Assembly: GCA_002412775.1 (NCBI GenBank)
Contig: DHVT01000023.1
Span: 90,481 to 154,480, forward strand
Reading direction: 5' to 3'
Length of the DNA: 64,000 nucleotides
DNA from: Firmicutes bacterium UBA5201
GTDB lineage: Bacteria > Bacillota > Clostridia > Peptostreptococcales > Acidaminobacteraceae
Part shown: positions 24,262 through 33,358 of the stretch, in pieces
Layout of the letters: the number at the start of each line of letters is the position of its first letter
Position numbering within the stretch: position 1 is the first letter of the stretch
Notes under the pieces: generated by a model
Told to the model about the DNA's origin: nothing
The model's input: only the letters and a program-made list of their open reading frames with translations
Databases searched by the model: none
Translations under genes and position numbers: made by a program

Positions 24262-27180
24262 TCAAGCATGAAAATAATCAAACAAATCTCTTCTCACCGG
24301 AACATCAAGTCTATACCTAATCTCAACAGCATTTTTCTCTGTGCCTTTCATAACAAACTCATGGGGTTCACCATGTGCTTCTATATGCCCCAAATAATAG
24401 AACTCCTTAGAAATTTTATCATCTTTGTTCTTCCTCACGAAAAGATGCATTTCAACACCCAACGATTTAGCGCTATAAATCGTCTTAATATCTTCAGAAT
24501 CACGAGTTCTACCTGATTTGGAGATTGCGATAATTTCTTTTGGGGAAACAAATCGATCTTCATAGGCGATAGTAGCATTTATGTCTTCGTGTTTATGATA
24601 ATTGATGAAGACAGGAAATGATTTTGTTTTCTTATCAAACTTGTAACCACCAATATTCAAAGGGACTTCACCCTTATCCCAATTAAGAAGTCTACAAACA
24701 TCCTCATAAGTGTATTTCTGATAAAGCTGGAAATCGGTATTATTATATCGTTTTCCAAATTGGCTCTCATAACGTTTCAATCCAAACTCAATAATTTCAA
24801 AAATCTGAGTTTTTAATGCCTCATTATTCAACATGATTGCGAAATCATTAGAAATTTTAATGTCCTTACCCGTCACTTCACTTTCAATGAATAGACAATT
24901 CTTATAAGTATTCCTCGCAGCACCAGTATTGAAGTTATTTGTGAAAATATTTAATAAAGAGTCTTTGGCGTTCTTATTAAGATTGATATCATACTTATGC
25001 AATAGCTCCTTCTCAAGCTTTGAAAACAGCTCTTCTTTTTCACCATTCAACAATAGTTGAAATAAAAGAAGCTCTTGCGGTCGCTTCCCAGAAGCCATTT
25101 TCTTAGAAATGAATTCTATGACTTCCTCAGAGATCTCATCAAATTCCGTCACATATTCATCATCATATTTGGTCAGAAACGTATGATATGAGCCAATTCT
25201 CGGGTTCACTAAGATTCTCACTGGATCAATTGATCCATATTTTTCGAAATCAAGTAAAGAAGGAATTCTTCCCAACATGTTCTTCAATGAAAAGTAGCTT
25301 TCTTTAATCGATCTAATGTCATCGAAATTTGCAGCATCTATAGCAGAGAATATTTTCTTTTTTGATATTTCATCAAAGTTCACTGTTGATTCACCTGGGA
25401 TTATTCTATTTCCTTCAATGACGTATCGTCTTAAGTTGTCCTTGTTGTAACTTCTGTCTCCTGAAAGCGCTATTGGTATAAAAAAGTTGTTATTATAATT
25501 GCCAATGAAGTCGAGTACGACAACATATTCTTTTTCCATATCATGACGGAGACCTCTACCCAATTGCTGAACAAAAATAATGGCAGACTGAGTTGGTCGG
25601 ATCATAATAACTTGATTGATCGAAGGAATATCTACACCTTCATTAAATATATCTACTGTAAAAATGTAATCCAGTTTACCATCTAGTTCCTTTTGTTCAA
25701 GTTTTTTTATTGCAGCTTCCCGTTTATCATTGGAATCAGAACCTGAAAGAGCAATTGTATCATAGCCTCGTTTATTAAATTGATCTGATAAAGCTTTTGC
25801 TTCATCATTTCTGCTACAAAAAACAAGTCCCTTTACTCGATTGCCACTATGCCCATAAAAAGTTGCTTTATTTATAATATTATCAACACGTTCATCCGCT
25901 TCAAGATACCTAAATTCTGTTGAATCTTCGATCTGCTCTCCATTAACCGTGATATCTGAGATACCAAAGTAATGGAATGGACAAACCATATTTTCTTTCA
26001 TCGCTTGATTTAACCTTATCTCATAAGCTAGGTTATGATCAAAAAGCTGATAGATGTCATAACCATCAGAACGTTCTGGAGTCGCTGACATTCCAAGTAA
26101 GAACTTCGGTGTGAAATGATTAAGTACTTTCTGATAAGATTGAGCACCTGCTCTGTGTACTTCATCAAATACTATGTAATCAAATTCAGCCTTATCAAAA
26201 GAATATAGAACTTCATCTTTAGATAATGTCTGAATCGTAGAAAATAGGTAATCATGAGATGTGTCTTTATTTTTTCCACTCAAGACTGCCATTGTAAATT
26301 CGGGGCCGAGCACTCTCTTAAAGCTCTTCATTGCTTCAGAAGCTATAAGTTCCCTATGAACGACAAATAGAAAACGCTTTGGATTGAAATTGCGCACATC
26401 AAAAGCAGACAAAAATGTTTTGCCTGTTCCTGTCGCTGAAACTATCAAAGCTTTCACTTCTCCCTCGTCTCTTGTTCTTTGCAATTCACTCAGTGCTTCT
26501 ATTTGCATTTGATTTGGATTAATTCTATTGAGTACCAGGGCATTCTTAAGTTCATAATTTTGTACAGAAGAACGAATATTCCTTTCGAATTCATAGAGCC
26601 TTTCGTAAGCTTCTAACCAATTCTCATCAACAATCACTGAACTTTTCTGTACAGAAGCAAATTCAAGTAGAGATTGCTTGATGATTGACCCTTCTGATGT
26701 TGAGGAGACCTTAATATTCCATTCTTGATTTACACATAATGCGTCATTGGTGAGATTGCTGCTTCCAACAATGATGCTATATTCATCTCCTTTTCTAAAA
26801 ATATAAGCTTTAGCATGCATATGGTAGCGATCATCGGGAACAATTCTCAGCTCAATATTTTCAAATTTAAGGAGTTTTCTAAGGGCATTGGGCTGAGAAA
26901 AATTCTGATATTGCGAGGCAATGATAACGCCTTTAACATTTTTCTTTTCTAGTTCTTTGAGTGTATTCAGTAATGTCGTCACTCCACCTGTTGTAACAAA
27001 TGCAACAGAGAACCAAAACTCATCACATTTTTTAAGTTCATCATCAATAGAGGTCAGAACTTTCTCACCTCTATCAATATCATTCACTATTAATTTCGGT
27101 TTGAATGCTTCAATCGCCTGGATTTCATCATCAATGTATCCATTGAAGATCCCACGTCGTAGATCTTTTGCAAAACTCAT
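24262..27180 (-). CDS. PLD nuclease-helicase with DUF3427, 972 residues
   Basis: The N-terminal phospholipase-D-like domain carries HAKAYIFRKGDEY and IIVGSSNLTNDAL (HxK...GSSN), a single active-site motif that would need a dimer. Next is an SF2 helicase: VSATGTGKTFLSAF (Walker A), YIVFDEVHRAGAQS (DEVH box), LGMSATPERSD, and helicase-C motifs around FNEGVDIPSINQVIMIRPT and QQLGRGLRH. The last 400 residues fit DUF3427. Such proteins are ATP-driven nucleases or translocases found in defence and restriction contexts. The start overlaps the NUDIX stop (ATGA type), so the two are coupled. Confidence 0.88.
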   Translation of the reverse strand: MSFAKDLRRGIFNGYIDDEIQAIEAFKPKLIVNDIDRGEKVLTSIDDELKKCDEFWFSVAFVTTGGVTTLLNTLKELEKKNVKGVIIASQYQNFSQPNALRKLLKFENIELRIVPDDRYHMHAKAYIFRKGDEYSIIVGSSNLTNDALCVNQEWNIKVSSTSEGSIIKQSLLEFASVQKSSVIVDENWLEAYERLYEFERNIRSSVQNYELKNALVLNRINPNQMQIEALSELQRTRDEGEVKALIVSATGTGKTFLSAFDVRNFNPKRFLFVVHRELIASEAMKSFKRVLGPEFTMAVLSGKNKDTSHDYLFSTIQTLSKDEVLYSFDKAEFDYIVFDEVHRAGAQSYQKVLNHFTPKFLLGMSATPERSDGYDIYQLFDHNLAYEIRLNQAMKENMVCPFHYFGISDITVNGEQIEDSTEFRYLEADERVDNIINKATFYGHSGNRVKGLVFCSRNDEAKALSDQFNKRGYDTIALSGSDSNDKREAAIKKLEQKELDGKLDYIFTVDIFNEGVDIPSINQVIMIRPTQSAIIFVQQLGRGLRHDMEKEYVVVLDFIGNYNNNFFIPIALSGDRSYNKDNLRRYVIEGNRIIPGESTVNFDEISKKKIFSAIDAANFDDIRSIKESYFSLKNMLGRIPSLLDFEKYGSIDPVRILVNPRIGSYHTFLTKYDDEYVTEFDEISEEVIEFISKKMASGKRPQELLLFQLLLNGEKEELFSKLEKELLHKYDINLNKNAKDSLLNIFTNNFNTGAARNTYKNCLFIESEVTGKDIKISNDFAIMLNNEALKTQIFEIIEFGLKRYESQFGKRYNNTDFQLYQKYTYEDVCRLLNWDKGEVPLNIGGYKFDKKTKSFPVFINYHKHEDINATIAYEDRFVSPKEIIAISKSGRTRDSEDIKTIYSAKSLGVEMHLFVRKNKDDKISKEFYYLGHIEAHGEPHEFVMKGTEKNAVEIRYRLDVPVRRDLFDYFHA

Positions 27181-27584
27181 ATAATATCCTCTGTTACAAG
27201 TTTTTCAACAATTGGCACATCAGCTCCTGCCCAATCCAGATCCTTAATAGTGTCTCGAGTTGACCAAACTGCGGCTATATGTTCATTCATTTTAAAATCA
27301 ATCCGATCAGTTCTACAAAGGTAAGCATGCATGATCAAATTAAAATCTGGATACTCATGATCAACTGTCATGAAATAATCTTGTTCATTAACAGTCAATT
27401 TCAAATCCATTTCTTCACTGATTTCTCTCATTAAAGCAATTGAACCAATCTCGCCTGGTTCAACCTTTCCTCCAGGAAATTCAAATTTATGAGAAACATA
27501 ATCATACTTCGAGTGATTCCTTTGCATGCATAGTACTTTGCCATTGGTCAATATGATTGCTGCAACTACTTCTATTGTTTTCAT
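27177..27584 (-). CDS. MutT-like NUDIX hydrolase
   Basis: The protein has 135 residues. The NUDIX box is complete: EFPGGKVEPGEIGSIALMRE followed by ISEEMDL, matching GxxxxxExxxxxxxREUxEExGU. The N-terminus VAAIILTNGKVLCMQRNH and the later AVWSTRDTIKDLDWAGADVP are typical of MutT/CTP-pyrophosphohydrolase-like enzymes that act on oxidised or non-canonical NTPs. Coupling to the PLD-helicase by a 4-bp overlap suggests that it works with the defence operon, perhaps on a nucleotide signal or product; this is inference. Confidence 0.85.
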   Translation of the reverse strand: MKTIEVVAAIILTNGKVLCMQRNHSKYDYVSHKFEFPGGKVEPGEIGSIALMREISEEMDLKLTVNEQDYFMTVDHEYPDFNLIMHAYLCRTDRIDFKMNEHIAAVWSTRDTIKDLDWAGADVPIVEKLVTEDII

Positions 27585-27608
27585 TCAAAACCTCTTTTTT
27601 TAATCCGC

Positions 27609-28490
27609 CTAGAAATTGAAAATTAAATCCTTTAATGATTCTTCTATAAGCGTATCTGTTTCATGATTTATAAAGGTCTTATCAATATTATCATAAATTA
27701 AATACCCTTCCGAAAATGATATGGAGTTTAAAAAATTAATCAATTTATCAAGTTGACTTAGATCAACCAATTTTTCCCTGGTAATAATTTTCCTTAATAG
27801 CCATAAAAACTCTTGCCTGTCTATTTTTCCGTTGTTAGAAAGATTTAAATAATACTTTTGATCTCCAGGAGCAAAAAAAATTGATTTTGTTTTTTTAGGT
27901 AATTTATCTGTGTGTCTTATCAAATTACTTACAATATGTTCGTTTCCTTTTTTCCCATACAGTCTTGAATAATCCATAGTTATAATATCTAAGTCCAATA
28001 ATGTTTTGTGGGACGCATCAATTATTCTTTTCATTGATTCTTTCATTTTTTCACTCTTTTTTAAATTAATGCAAGATTCATTTGAAAATGCTCTTATAGC
28101 AATAAACGAAAACAAGACAATTTTTTCTTTATCATTTAATTCTTTATTCTGAGTTTCTGCAACAAAAAATTTATCATCGATGAAATGTATGAGCTGATTT
28201 TCAGATAAATTAAAGTTCTTTTCTATTTCCCAGATTCCAATACCTGTAATAGTATAACTCAATTCATCACCTATCTCACGTATACACCCCTCATCTTTTA
28301 GTTCATCAATTATAAACGTTGAAATATTGTCAGCATTCTGTGATGCTTTAAGCAAATAGTTAAACCGAACGTTGGATTTAAAATTGAAAAATGATAATAG
28401 GACTGAGTCTTTGTATAACTTTCTATCCAAATACAATGCAGTACGTAAATTATCATATAGTACTTTTAGGAATTCCACTTTTCCATTCAT
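27609..28490 (-). CDS. Winged-helix-like partner of the SMC-like ATPase
   Basis: The protein has 293 residues. The N-terminal region (VRFNYLLKASQNADNISTFI, then DELKDEGCIREIGDELSYTI) reads as a winged helix with its beta hairpin. The remainder is helical and charged, with no catalytic motif that I can see. The start overlaps the ATPase stop by 4 bp (ATGA). Small winged-helix proteins encoded beside SMC/Rad50-like ATPases often act as kleisin/KITE-type partners (MukE, JetB); this role is inference. Confidence 0.6.
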   Translation of the reverse strand: MNGKVEFLKVLYDNLRTALYLDRKLYKDSVLLSFFNFKSNVRFNYLLKASQNADNISTFIIDELKDEGCIREIGDELSYTITGIGIWEIEKNFNLSENQLIHFIDDKFFVAETQNKELNDKEKIVLFSFIAIRAFSNESCINLKKSEKMKESMKRIIDASHKTLLDLDIITMDYSRLYGKKGNEHIVSNLIRHTDKLPKKTKSIFFAPGDQKYYLNLSNNGKIDRQEFLWLLRKIITREKLVDLSQLDKLINFLNSISFSEGYLIYDNIDKTFINHETDTLIEESLKDLIFNF

Positions 28491-30601
28491 ATAATATCTC
28501 CTAAAGGTCTAACTGCTAATTCATCTGACTTTTGAACAACAATAGCACAAATTAATTTATTTTTTTGATGTAACTCATTAATCTTCATCAACACTGGCTT
28601 CAATGACATTTTATCCATCATAGCTATTTCATCAAATAAAACGACTACTTTTCGATCATCAATTGAACTTAGTCTACTCAACAAGTAAGCCGCTTGGCTT
28701 TGACCAGTTCCCATATCATTAAATCTAATTACTTTACCAGATGTTGTTATTAATCTCTTTGATAATAAATCCACTTTTCTTACATCATAAGTAAGATCAA
28801 TATGCCTAATTTGACCTAAATGGTTTCCAAGATATAATGAAACCTTTTCAAAATAATTACGCATATCAATATCATCGCTTTTTAAACTGTGCTCGGCTTT
28901 ATCCAATAACATCTCTAAATACTCATTATATTTTCGTAACTGACTTTTGTTTTTCATTAGTCGTTTAATAATATTTTCAATTTGTGTCGATTTACCATGA
29001 AGTTTATGAGGTTTCATTTTTTTTATCGTTTCAAATTCTTCTTTATCTCTCTTTATAACTTGCTCCATCATATCTAATCTTGCCCTTTTTATATCAAGAT
29101 CACAACTCATCTCATCAATCAGTCTTATATTGTCTTCATCAGAGTTGCCATGATAAACTTCATGATTTTCAACATGTTTAATCTCTTGGATTGCATTGTG
29201 AATACAATCTTCATCGGTTAAATTTATGCCCAGATCAATGCATAAACTAGAATATCTCTTTTGAATATCAAGAATCCTATATTTTTTTTCTTCAAGTCTT
29301 TCAATTGAAATTTCATCTGCATGTAATGATTCATTTTGACTCAAACCCTTATTGATCATTTTGTATTTTGGTACAAGTGTATTATCTATATATTTCATCG
29401 TTATTCTTAATGATTTTAACAAGTCAATAGAATCATCAATAGCCCTATAATAAAGTGCACTTTGTTTATCCTTGTTTACCTCTTTTTTTAAAGTAATCAA
29501 CAAATCGTAAAACTTTCCATTTTCGCCTGGCAACTCTAAATCATCACTTTGGTATTTTGCTAGAACCTCAATTAAATCATTATAGGCTGAGATTTTAGAC
29601 ATTATTTTTTTTGAACTTGATTTATCAATTTTACTCAAGTATGTTACAGTATCGTCAACGAGATTATAATATTTTTTCTGAATTAATGAGAATTCATGTA
29701 TTGGATTTTTTTGGAATTTTATAAATTCCTTAATCTTAATATCATCGAATTCAAGAAAATCTAGATTAATCAACAGTTTGTCTAGCTCACTTCTTATACT
29801 GCTATAATTCTTATCAAATAAAACCATTAATTTGTCATACTCTTGATTGCGTTTCTTTTGAACTTGCTTACCCTTTTTATTGTAATCGTTAATTTTGTCA
29901 TCAAGTTCTTTTAAATCTAAAGTCGTTTTTCTAAATGATCTTGTATATACATACTTTTGAATAATACTTAAATTGCTTTTATCAATATAAATTTCCTTTT
30001 CGAGATTACTGTATTTAATCACTTCATCCGCTAATTTTATCTCAAGTTCATTAATACGATTCTCATCTCTAGAATTCACAACTTCAGTTAGAATTTGTCT
30101 ATATTGTTCAATATATTCTGAGATTTTATCTAATTGCTTTGTTTGTGCAAGATGCAGGTTTTGACTCATTTCAGTTAACCGAGTAATAGGATTTTCTGGA
30201 ATATCGTAAATCAAATTAAATTTCTCTTCTATCAGCTCATTTGTTACTAGCTGATCTTTAGTAATTCCAGAGCTTTCAATACTTCTTATAATTTTATCAC
30301 TATTATTACTTTTTGATACATTTAATTTTTTATCCTCATAACTTATACTGATTTTGAAATCTAAACTTTGATGATCCACATCCAGTAGCTCATTTATTTT
30401 ATTTCGAAGGTTTTCGTTAATTTCTTTTCGTTTGTGTCCATTGAAGGCTAATGCAATTAAATTTAACAACGTGCTTTTTCCTGAAGAATTTGGTCCTTCA
30501 ATGTAAACAAGTGGATGTAATAGCTGAGGAATCAATTTCGGTGCATAACTAACGGTTTCGTTGCCTTCATTTCTATCAATTTTATAATCAAATTCAATCA
30601 T
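28487..30601 (-). CDS. Rad50/SMC-like AAA (ABC) ATPase, 704 residues
   Basis: Walker A IEGPNSSGKSTLLNLIAL lies near residue 40, followed by about 500 residues of charged coiled coil (for example residues 160-260 and 440-580). Near the C-terminus are an ABC signature-like FNDMGTGQSQAAYLLSRL and a Walker B VVVLFDEIAMMD. The order is that of Rad50/SMC/DndD proteins, but the arms are short and no zinc hook CxxC is seen. It probably binds or scans DNA together with HerA and NurA. Its ATG lies inside the end of the 47-codon gene (ATGATTGA overlap). Confidence 0.8.
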   Translation of the reverse strand: MIEFDYKIDRNEGNETVSYAPKLIPQLLHPLVYIEGPNSSGKSTLLNLIALAFNGHKRKEINENLRNKINELLDVDHQSLDFKISISYEDKKLNVSKSNNSDKIIRSIESSGITKDQLVTNELIEEKFNLIYDIPENPITRLTEMSQNLHLAQTKQLDKISEYIEQYRQILTEVVNSRDENRINELEIKLADEVIKYSNLEKEIYIDKSNLSIIQKYVYTRSFRKTTLDLKELDDKINDYNKKGKQVQKKRNQEYDKLMVLFDKNYSSIRSELDKLLINLDFLEFDDIKIKEFIKFQKNPIHEFSLIQKKYYNLVDDTVTYLSKIDKSSSKKIMSKISAYNDLIEVLAKYQSDDLELPGENGKFYDLLITLKKEVNKDKQSALYYRAIDDSIDLLKSLRITMKYIDNTLVPKYKMINKGLSQNESLHADEISIERLEEKKYRILDIQKRYSSLCIDLGINLTDEDCIHNAIQEIKHVENHEVYHGNSDEDNIRLIDEMSCDLDIKRARLDMMEQVIKRDKEEFETIKKMKPHKLHGKSTQIENIIKRLMKNKSQLRKYNEYLEMLLDKAEHSLKSDDIDMRNYFEKVSLYLGNHLGQIRHIDLTYDVRKVDLLSKRLITTSGKVIRFNDMGTGQSQAAYLLSRLSSIDDRKVVVLFDEIAMMDKMSLKPVLMKINELHQKNKLICAIVVQKSDELAVRPLGDII

Positions 30602-30737
30602 CTTTTACGACCCCCTCTTCAGAAATAAGTTTTTCTAGGACTTCTTCCGGCGAAAGGTTATCATTCATGCTATTTATGAGCAATATTATATCATCATCAA
30701 GTATATCCTTGAAAAATTCGAACAGAAAATCGGCCAC
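30594..30737 (-). CDS. 47-residue acidic protein between herA-like and SMC-like genes
   Basis: This is a GTG-start gene that begins directly at the HerA stop (TAAGTG). Its ribosome binding site AAGGAGG lies in the last codons of the HerA gene at normal spacing. The product starts ADFLFEFFKDILDDDIILL and continues with a helix around LSPEEVLEKLISEEG; it is acidic and helical. Its stop TGA at 30594 overlaps the ATG of the ATPase gene. Coupling on both sides supports a real gene, perhaps a small adaptor for the ATPase. No family is recognised. Confidence 0.65.
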   Translation of the reverse strand: MADFLFEFFKDILDDDIILLINSMNDNLSPEEVLEKLISEEGVVKDD

Positions 30738-32312
30738 TTATTTTTCCTCCTTCTCAAAAACTCCTGACAAAGCCATCGGAAACTTTACTGACTTAACCTG
30801 TGATAAATTATGAATAGATACAGCTGCATAACCTGTTCTTAAATTCTCTAGTTCCTCGGTATTGAAGTTAATTCCTTGAGCTTTAACAGTAGATGAATCA
30901 GACTTAAAAATAATTTTTGTGTTTATAACGCTAGAAAGCCCCCTCGGAATATCTGATGGATTTTGAGAAGAGAAAATCACACCGATTTCTTGGCTTCTTC
31001 CCGTCCTACAAATTGTATCAATATCACCCAAGGTTTCTTTAGAGCTTTCATTATTGTAAAACTGATGGACTTCGTCAATTATTATCAAAACTGGTACATC
31101 GCTTCTTCTTTGAGATTTTGTTTCAACTATCTGATGAAGAAGGTGCCTTAAAAGAATAGCTCCAAACTCAACACCCTTTTGACCAGCTACGTTTATCACT
31201 GACATTTTTCCGTTTTGTAAGATATCGTCTGCACCGATTGTTTCAGAGTTTGGATTATCAAAAAAATCTACAGCATTATTTAAATTTCTTAGAATGTTAT
31301 TATATGTTCCTGAATGTAGTGTGATTTCTGATGATTCCTCGTATCTAATATTCATAGTTCTAAAACTCTTTCCATCATTTTGAGCCAAAGAAAAATAGTT
31401 TACAAAATCAACAAATCTGTAATTAGCGTTTTTCTTAGATTCCAACTGTTGCCAATATCTAAAAATACTTGGTAAACTTTGTGCTCCAATATCCGATATT
31501 CCACGAATTAAACCAGACAGAGCTTCAGGATCTATTGATTTCACATCCAATGTAATTTTCTTGCATTTCTTTTCATTAATATTTCTTACAGTTTTAAAAT
31601 CTATATTTGCTGGGAAATAGATAGTATAATTTTCCAAACCTACTGGTGATAATCCTAACACTTCCCATTCTTTTAAAACATCTTTCTTTGATGTTCTTGA
31701 AGGCTTATCCATGTGTAAAAAATCATCATCCTTTACATTTATTGCAATAACTGCACCTTGAAGAACTTCTGTAAAGTATTCAGCCAAATATTTAGATGCA
31801 ACCGTCTTCCCACTTCCAGTTCTGCCACATATCATTATTTGATGATAGAAAAAATTCTCCGGAATATTAATAATTATTGGGTTTTTGTTTTCATCCGTTA
31901 AGAGTTGGCTTCTACTCGAGTGTATTGTTGATAACATAACTGTTGGTCCATTATTTTTTGAACCACCACCAAGTGCCAACTCAATTTCTTCTTGATTTGA
32001 TCTTCTAGCAACAGAAAGTGCTGGAATAAAATCAATTAATCCATCAACTCTTTCCACCAAATCTTTTACTCTTCTAGCATAAATAATATTTTGGCATTTT
32101 TGATCCTGAAGCATTGGTTTTAAATTCATATCAATAACTAAAGGAGATGGACTATAAGGTTCATCTTGCTTACTGTCATCCACTCTTAGAATAAACTTGT
32201 TATCACCTTTTTCAATTGTCAAGTATGCACCTTTTGGAATCAACCCATCAGTACCACTTTTAGAAACCATTTTTATCATCCCTTTTTCTTCACCAAGAAC
32301 TATCCACTTCAT
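30738..32312 (-). CDS. herA: HerA-type hexameric DNA translocase ATPase
   Basis: The ATG at 32312 has TTGGAGG eight bases upstream, four bases after the NurA stop. The N-terminus is a HAS-barrel-like beta region (LVERVDGLIDFIPALSVARR). The ATPase core has MICGRTGSGKTVASKYLAEY (Walker A), VPVLIIIDEVHQFYN (Walker B), SQNPSDIPRGLSSVINTKI (sensor) and the C-terminal LRTGYAAVSI. HerA proteins pump DNA and pair with NurA for 5' end resection in archaea; bacterial versions pair with Sir2, DUF4297 or NurA in defence systems. The adjoining NurA-like gene makes that pairing likely here. Confidence 0.88.
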   Translation of the reverse strand: MKWIVLGEEKGMIKMVSKSGTDGLIPKGAYLTIEKGDNKFILRVDDSKQDEPYSPSPLVIDMNLKPMLQDQKCQNIIYARRVKDLVERVDGLIDFIPALSVARRSNQEEIELALGGGSKNNGPTVMLSTIHSSRSQLLTDENKNPIIINIPENFFYHQIMICGRTGSGKTVASKYLAEYFTEVLQGAVIAINVKDDDFLHMDKPSRTSKKDVLKEWEVLGLSPVGLENYTIYFPANIDFKTVRNINEKKCKKITLDVKSIDPEALSGLIRGISDIGAQSLPSIFRYWQQLESKKNANYRFVDFVNYFSLAQNDGKSFRTMNIRYEESSEITLHSGTYNNILRNLNNAVDFFDNPNSETIGADDILQNGKMSVINVAGQKGVEFGAILLRHLLHQIVETKSQRRSDVPVLIIIDEVHQFYNNESSKETLGDIDTICRTGRSQEIGVIFSSQNPSDIPRGLSSVINTKIIFKSDSSTVKAQGINFNTEELENLRTGYAAVSIHNLSQVKSVKFPMALSGVFEKEEK

Positions 32313-32315
32313 CAA

Positions 32316-33326
32316 TTAACCTCCAAATCTTTCTTGATTCATAGTTGGAATCAAACCACTATTCATGAAAACACTCTCAAAATTAACTATGCTCAAGTAT
32401 TCTCTCGCATACAATTCAGCAATTGCAATAGGTCTAACTTGTGGATTTTTAGGTCCTTGAACCAAGAGATAATAGTATACTTGCTCAATTATCTTATCTA
32501 TCTCGTTTTTATGTTTCTCGAAAGTACTAACATAAAATTCAATTCTTTGTGGACTCTTATTAAAAGCTTTTATATAACAAAACACCTTAGCATTTTTAGA
32601 ATTAATCTTATCCTGATAGTAAAAATAATTTGATCTTTCGCCTTGTGATAAATATTCATATGCCCAATGCAAATCAGAATTATATTGATTTCTTATTGTT
32701 TCAATAGCATCACTAACCATATTACTGTTACTGTTTTTAACAAAAAAAACGGGGATAATGTTTTTGTCTAAAAACAATTTCATTGATTGAATCATATATG
32801 TGTACACATCACCAGCTATTAAAGGTCCATCAATTAATAATATAGAATTTTCAGGTGTATGATCACTTAGGAATTTAATTCTATCTCTTATGTAGTCTCT
32901 TTTTGAATCCATCTCAATATCCGTGCTGAAACGTATAAAGCTTGAACTCTCCTGAATAATTTTCGATCTAGTGTAAAAATAGAATGAAATCAATCCAACA
33001 GGAATATAATCATTTTTTTCGATATGAACCAAGGAATGTCCTGTAAGATATCCATCTCCTTCTAAACAACTAAATTTTCTGATTGACTCATCATAAGCAA
33101 ATACAGGTCTCTCAAAAGACCCACTATCATGTGGGTTTAGTTTCACTTTATGAACACTATCTAATGTATTTATTGTTTTCCCATTTATAGGATATACAAA
33201 ACCTGGAAAATTTCCGTTATCAACGTTAGATATTTTTGGTAATGATTTTTTCATTTTACTTATATCTTTTACTATTTCATAATAATTGTCTTGAATTATT
33301 AATACATTGTTAAGTAAATTTTCCAT
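32316..33326 (-). CDS. nurA: NurA-like 5'-3' nuclease
   Basis: The ATG at 33326 is preceded by AAGGAG at six bases; a TTG 36 bases upstream is less likely. The NurA pattern is visible in order: VFAYDESIRKFSCLEG (first acidic site), ENSILLIDGPLI (the DG motif), IIPVFFVKNSNSNMV, QRIEFYVS, and NPQVRPIAIAELYAREYL (C-terminal conserved block). The fold is RNase-H-like and metal dependent. With HerA it would degrade or resect DNA ends. The first catalytic motif is DES rather than the usual DGS. Confidence 0.75.
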   Translation of the reverse strand: MENLLNNVLIIQDNYYEIVKDISKMKKSLPKISNVDNGNFPGFVYPINGKTINTLDSVHKVKLNPHDSGSFERPVFAYDESIRKFSCLEGDGYLTGHSLVHIEKNDYIPVGLISFYFYTRSKIIQESSSFIRFSTDIEMDSKRDYIRDRIKFLSDHTPENSILLIDGPLIAGDVYTYMIQSMKLFLDKNIIPVFFVKNSNSNMVSDAIETIRNQYNSDLHWAYEYLSQGERSNYFYYQDKINSKNAKVFCYIKAFNKSPQRIEFYVSTFEKHKNEIDKIIEQVYYYLLVQGPKNPQVRPIAIAELYAREYLSIVNFESVFMNSGLIPTMNQERFGG

Positions 33327-33358
33327 AAAAAACTCCTTAATTATACAGTAGAGTAAAA

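Noticed and set aside
24262..27180. Assigning the PLD-helicase to DISARM or Mokosh
   Set aside because: The companion genes of DISARM (DUF1998, methylase) or Mokosh type I are absent, and the C-terminal DUF3427 differs from what I know of those systems.
28487..30601. Calling the ATPase JetC of a Wadjet system
   Set aside because: It is too short (704 residues), there is no JetD topoisomerase-like gene, and HerA and NurA are not Wadjet parts.
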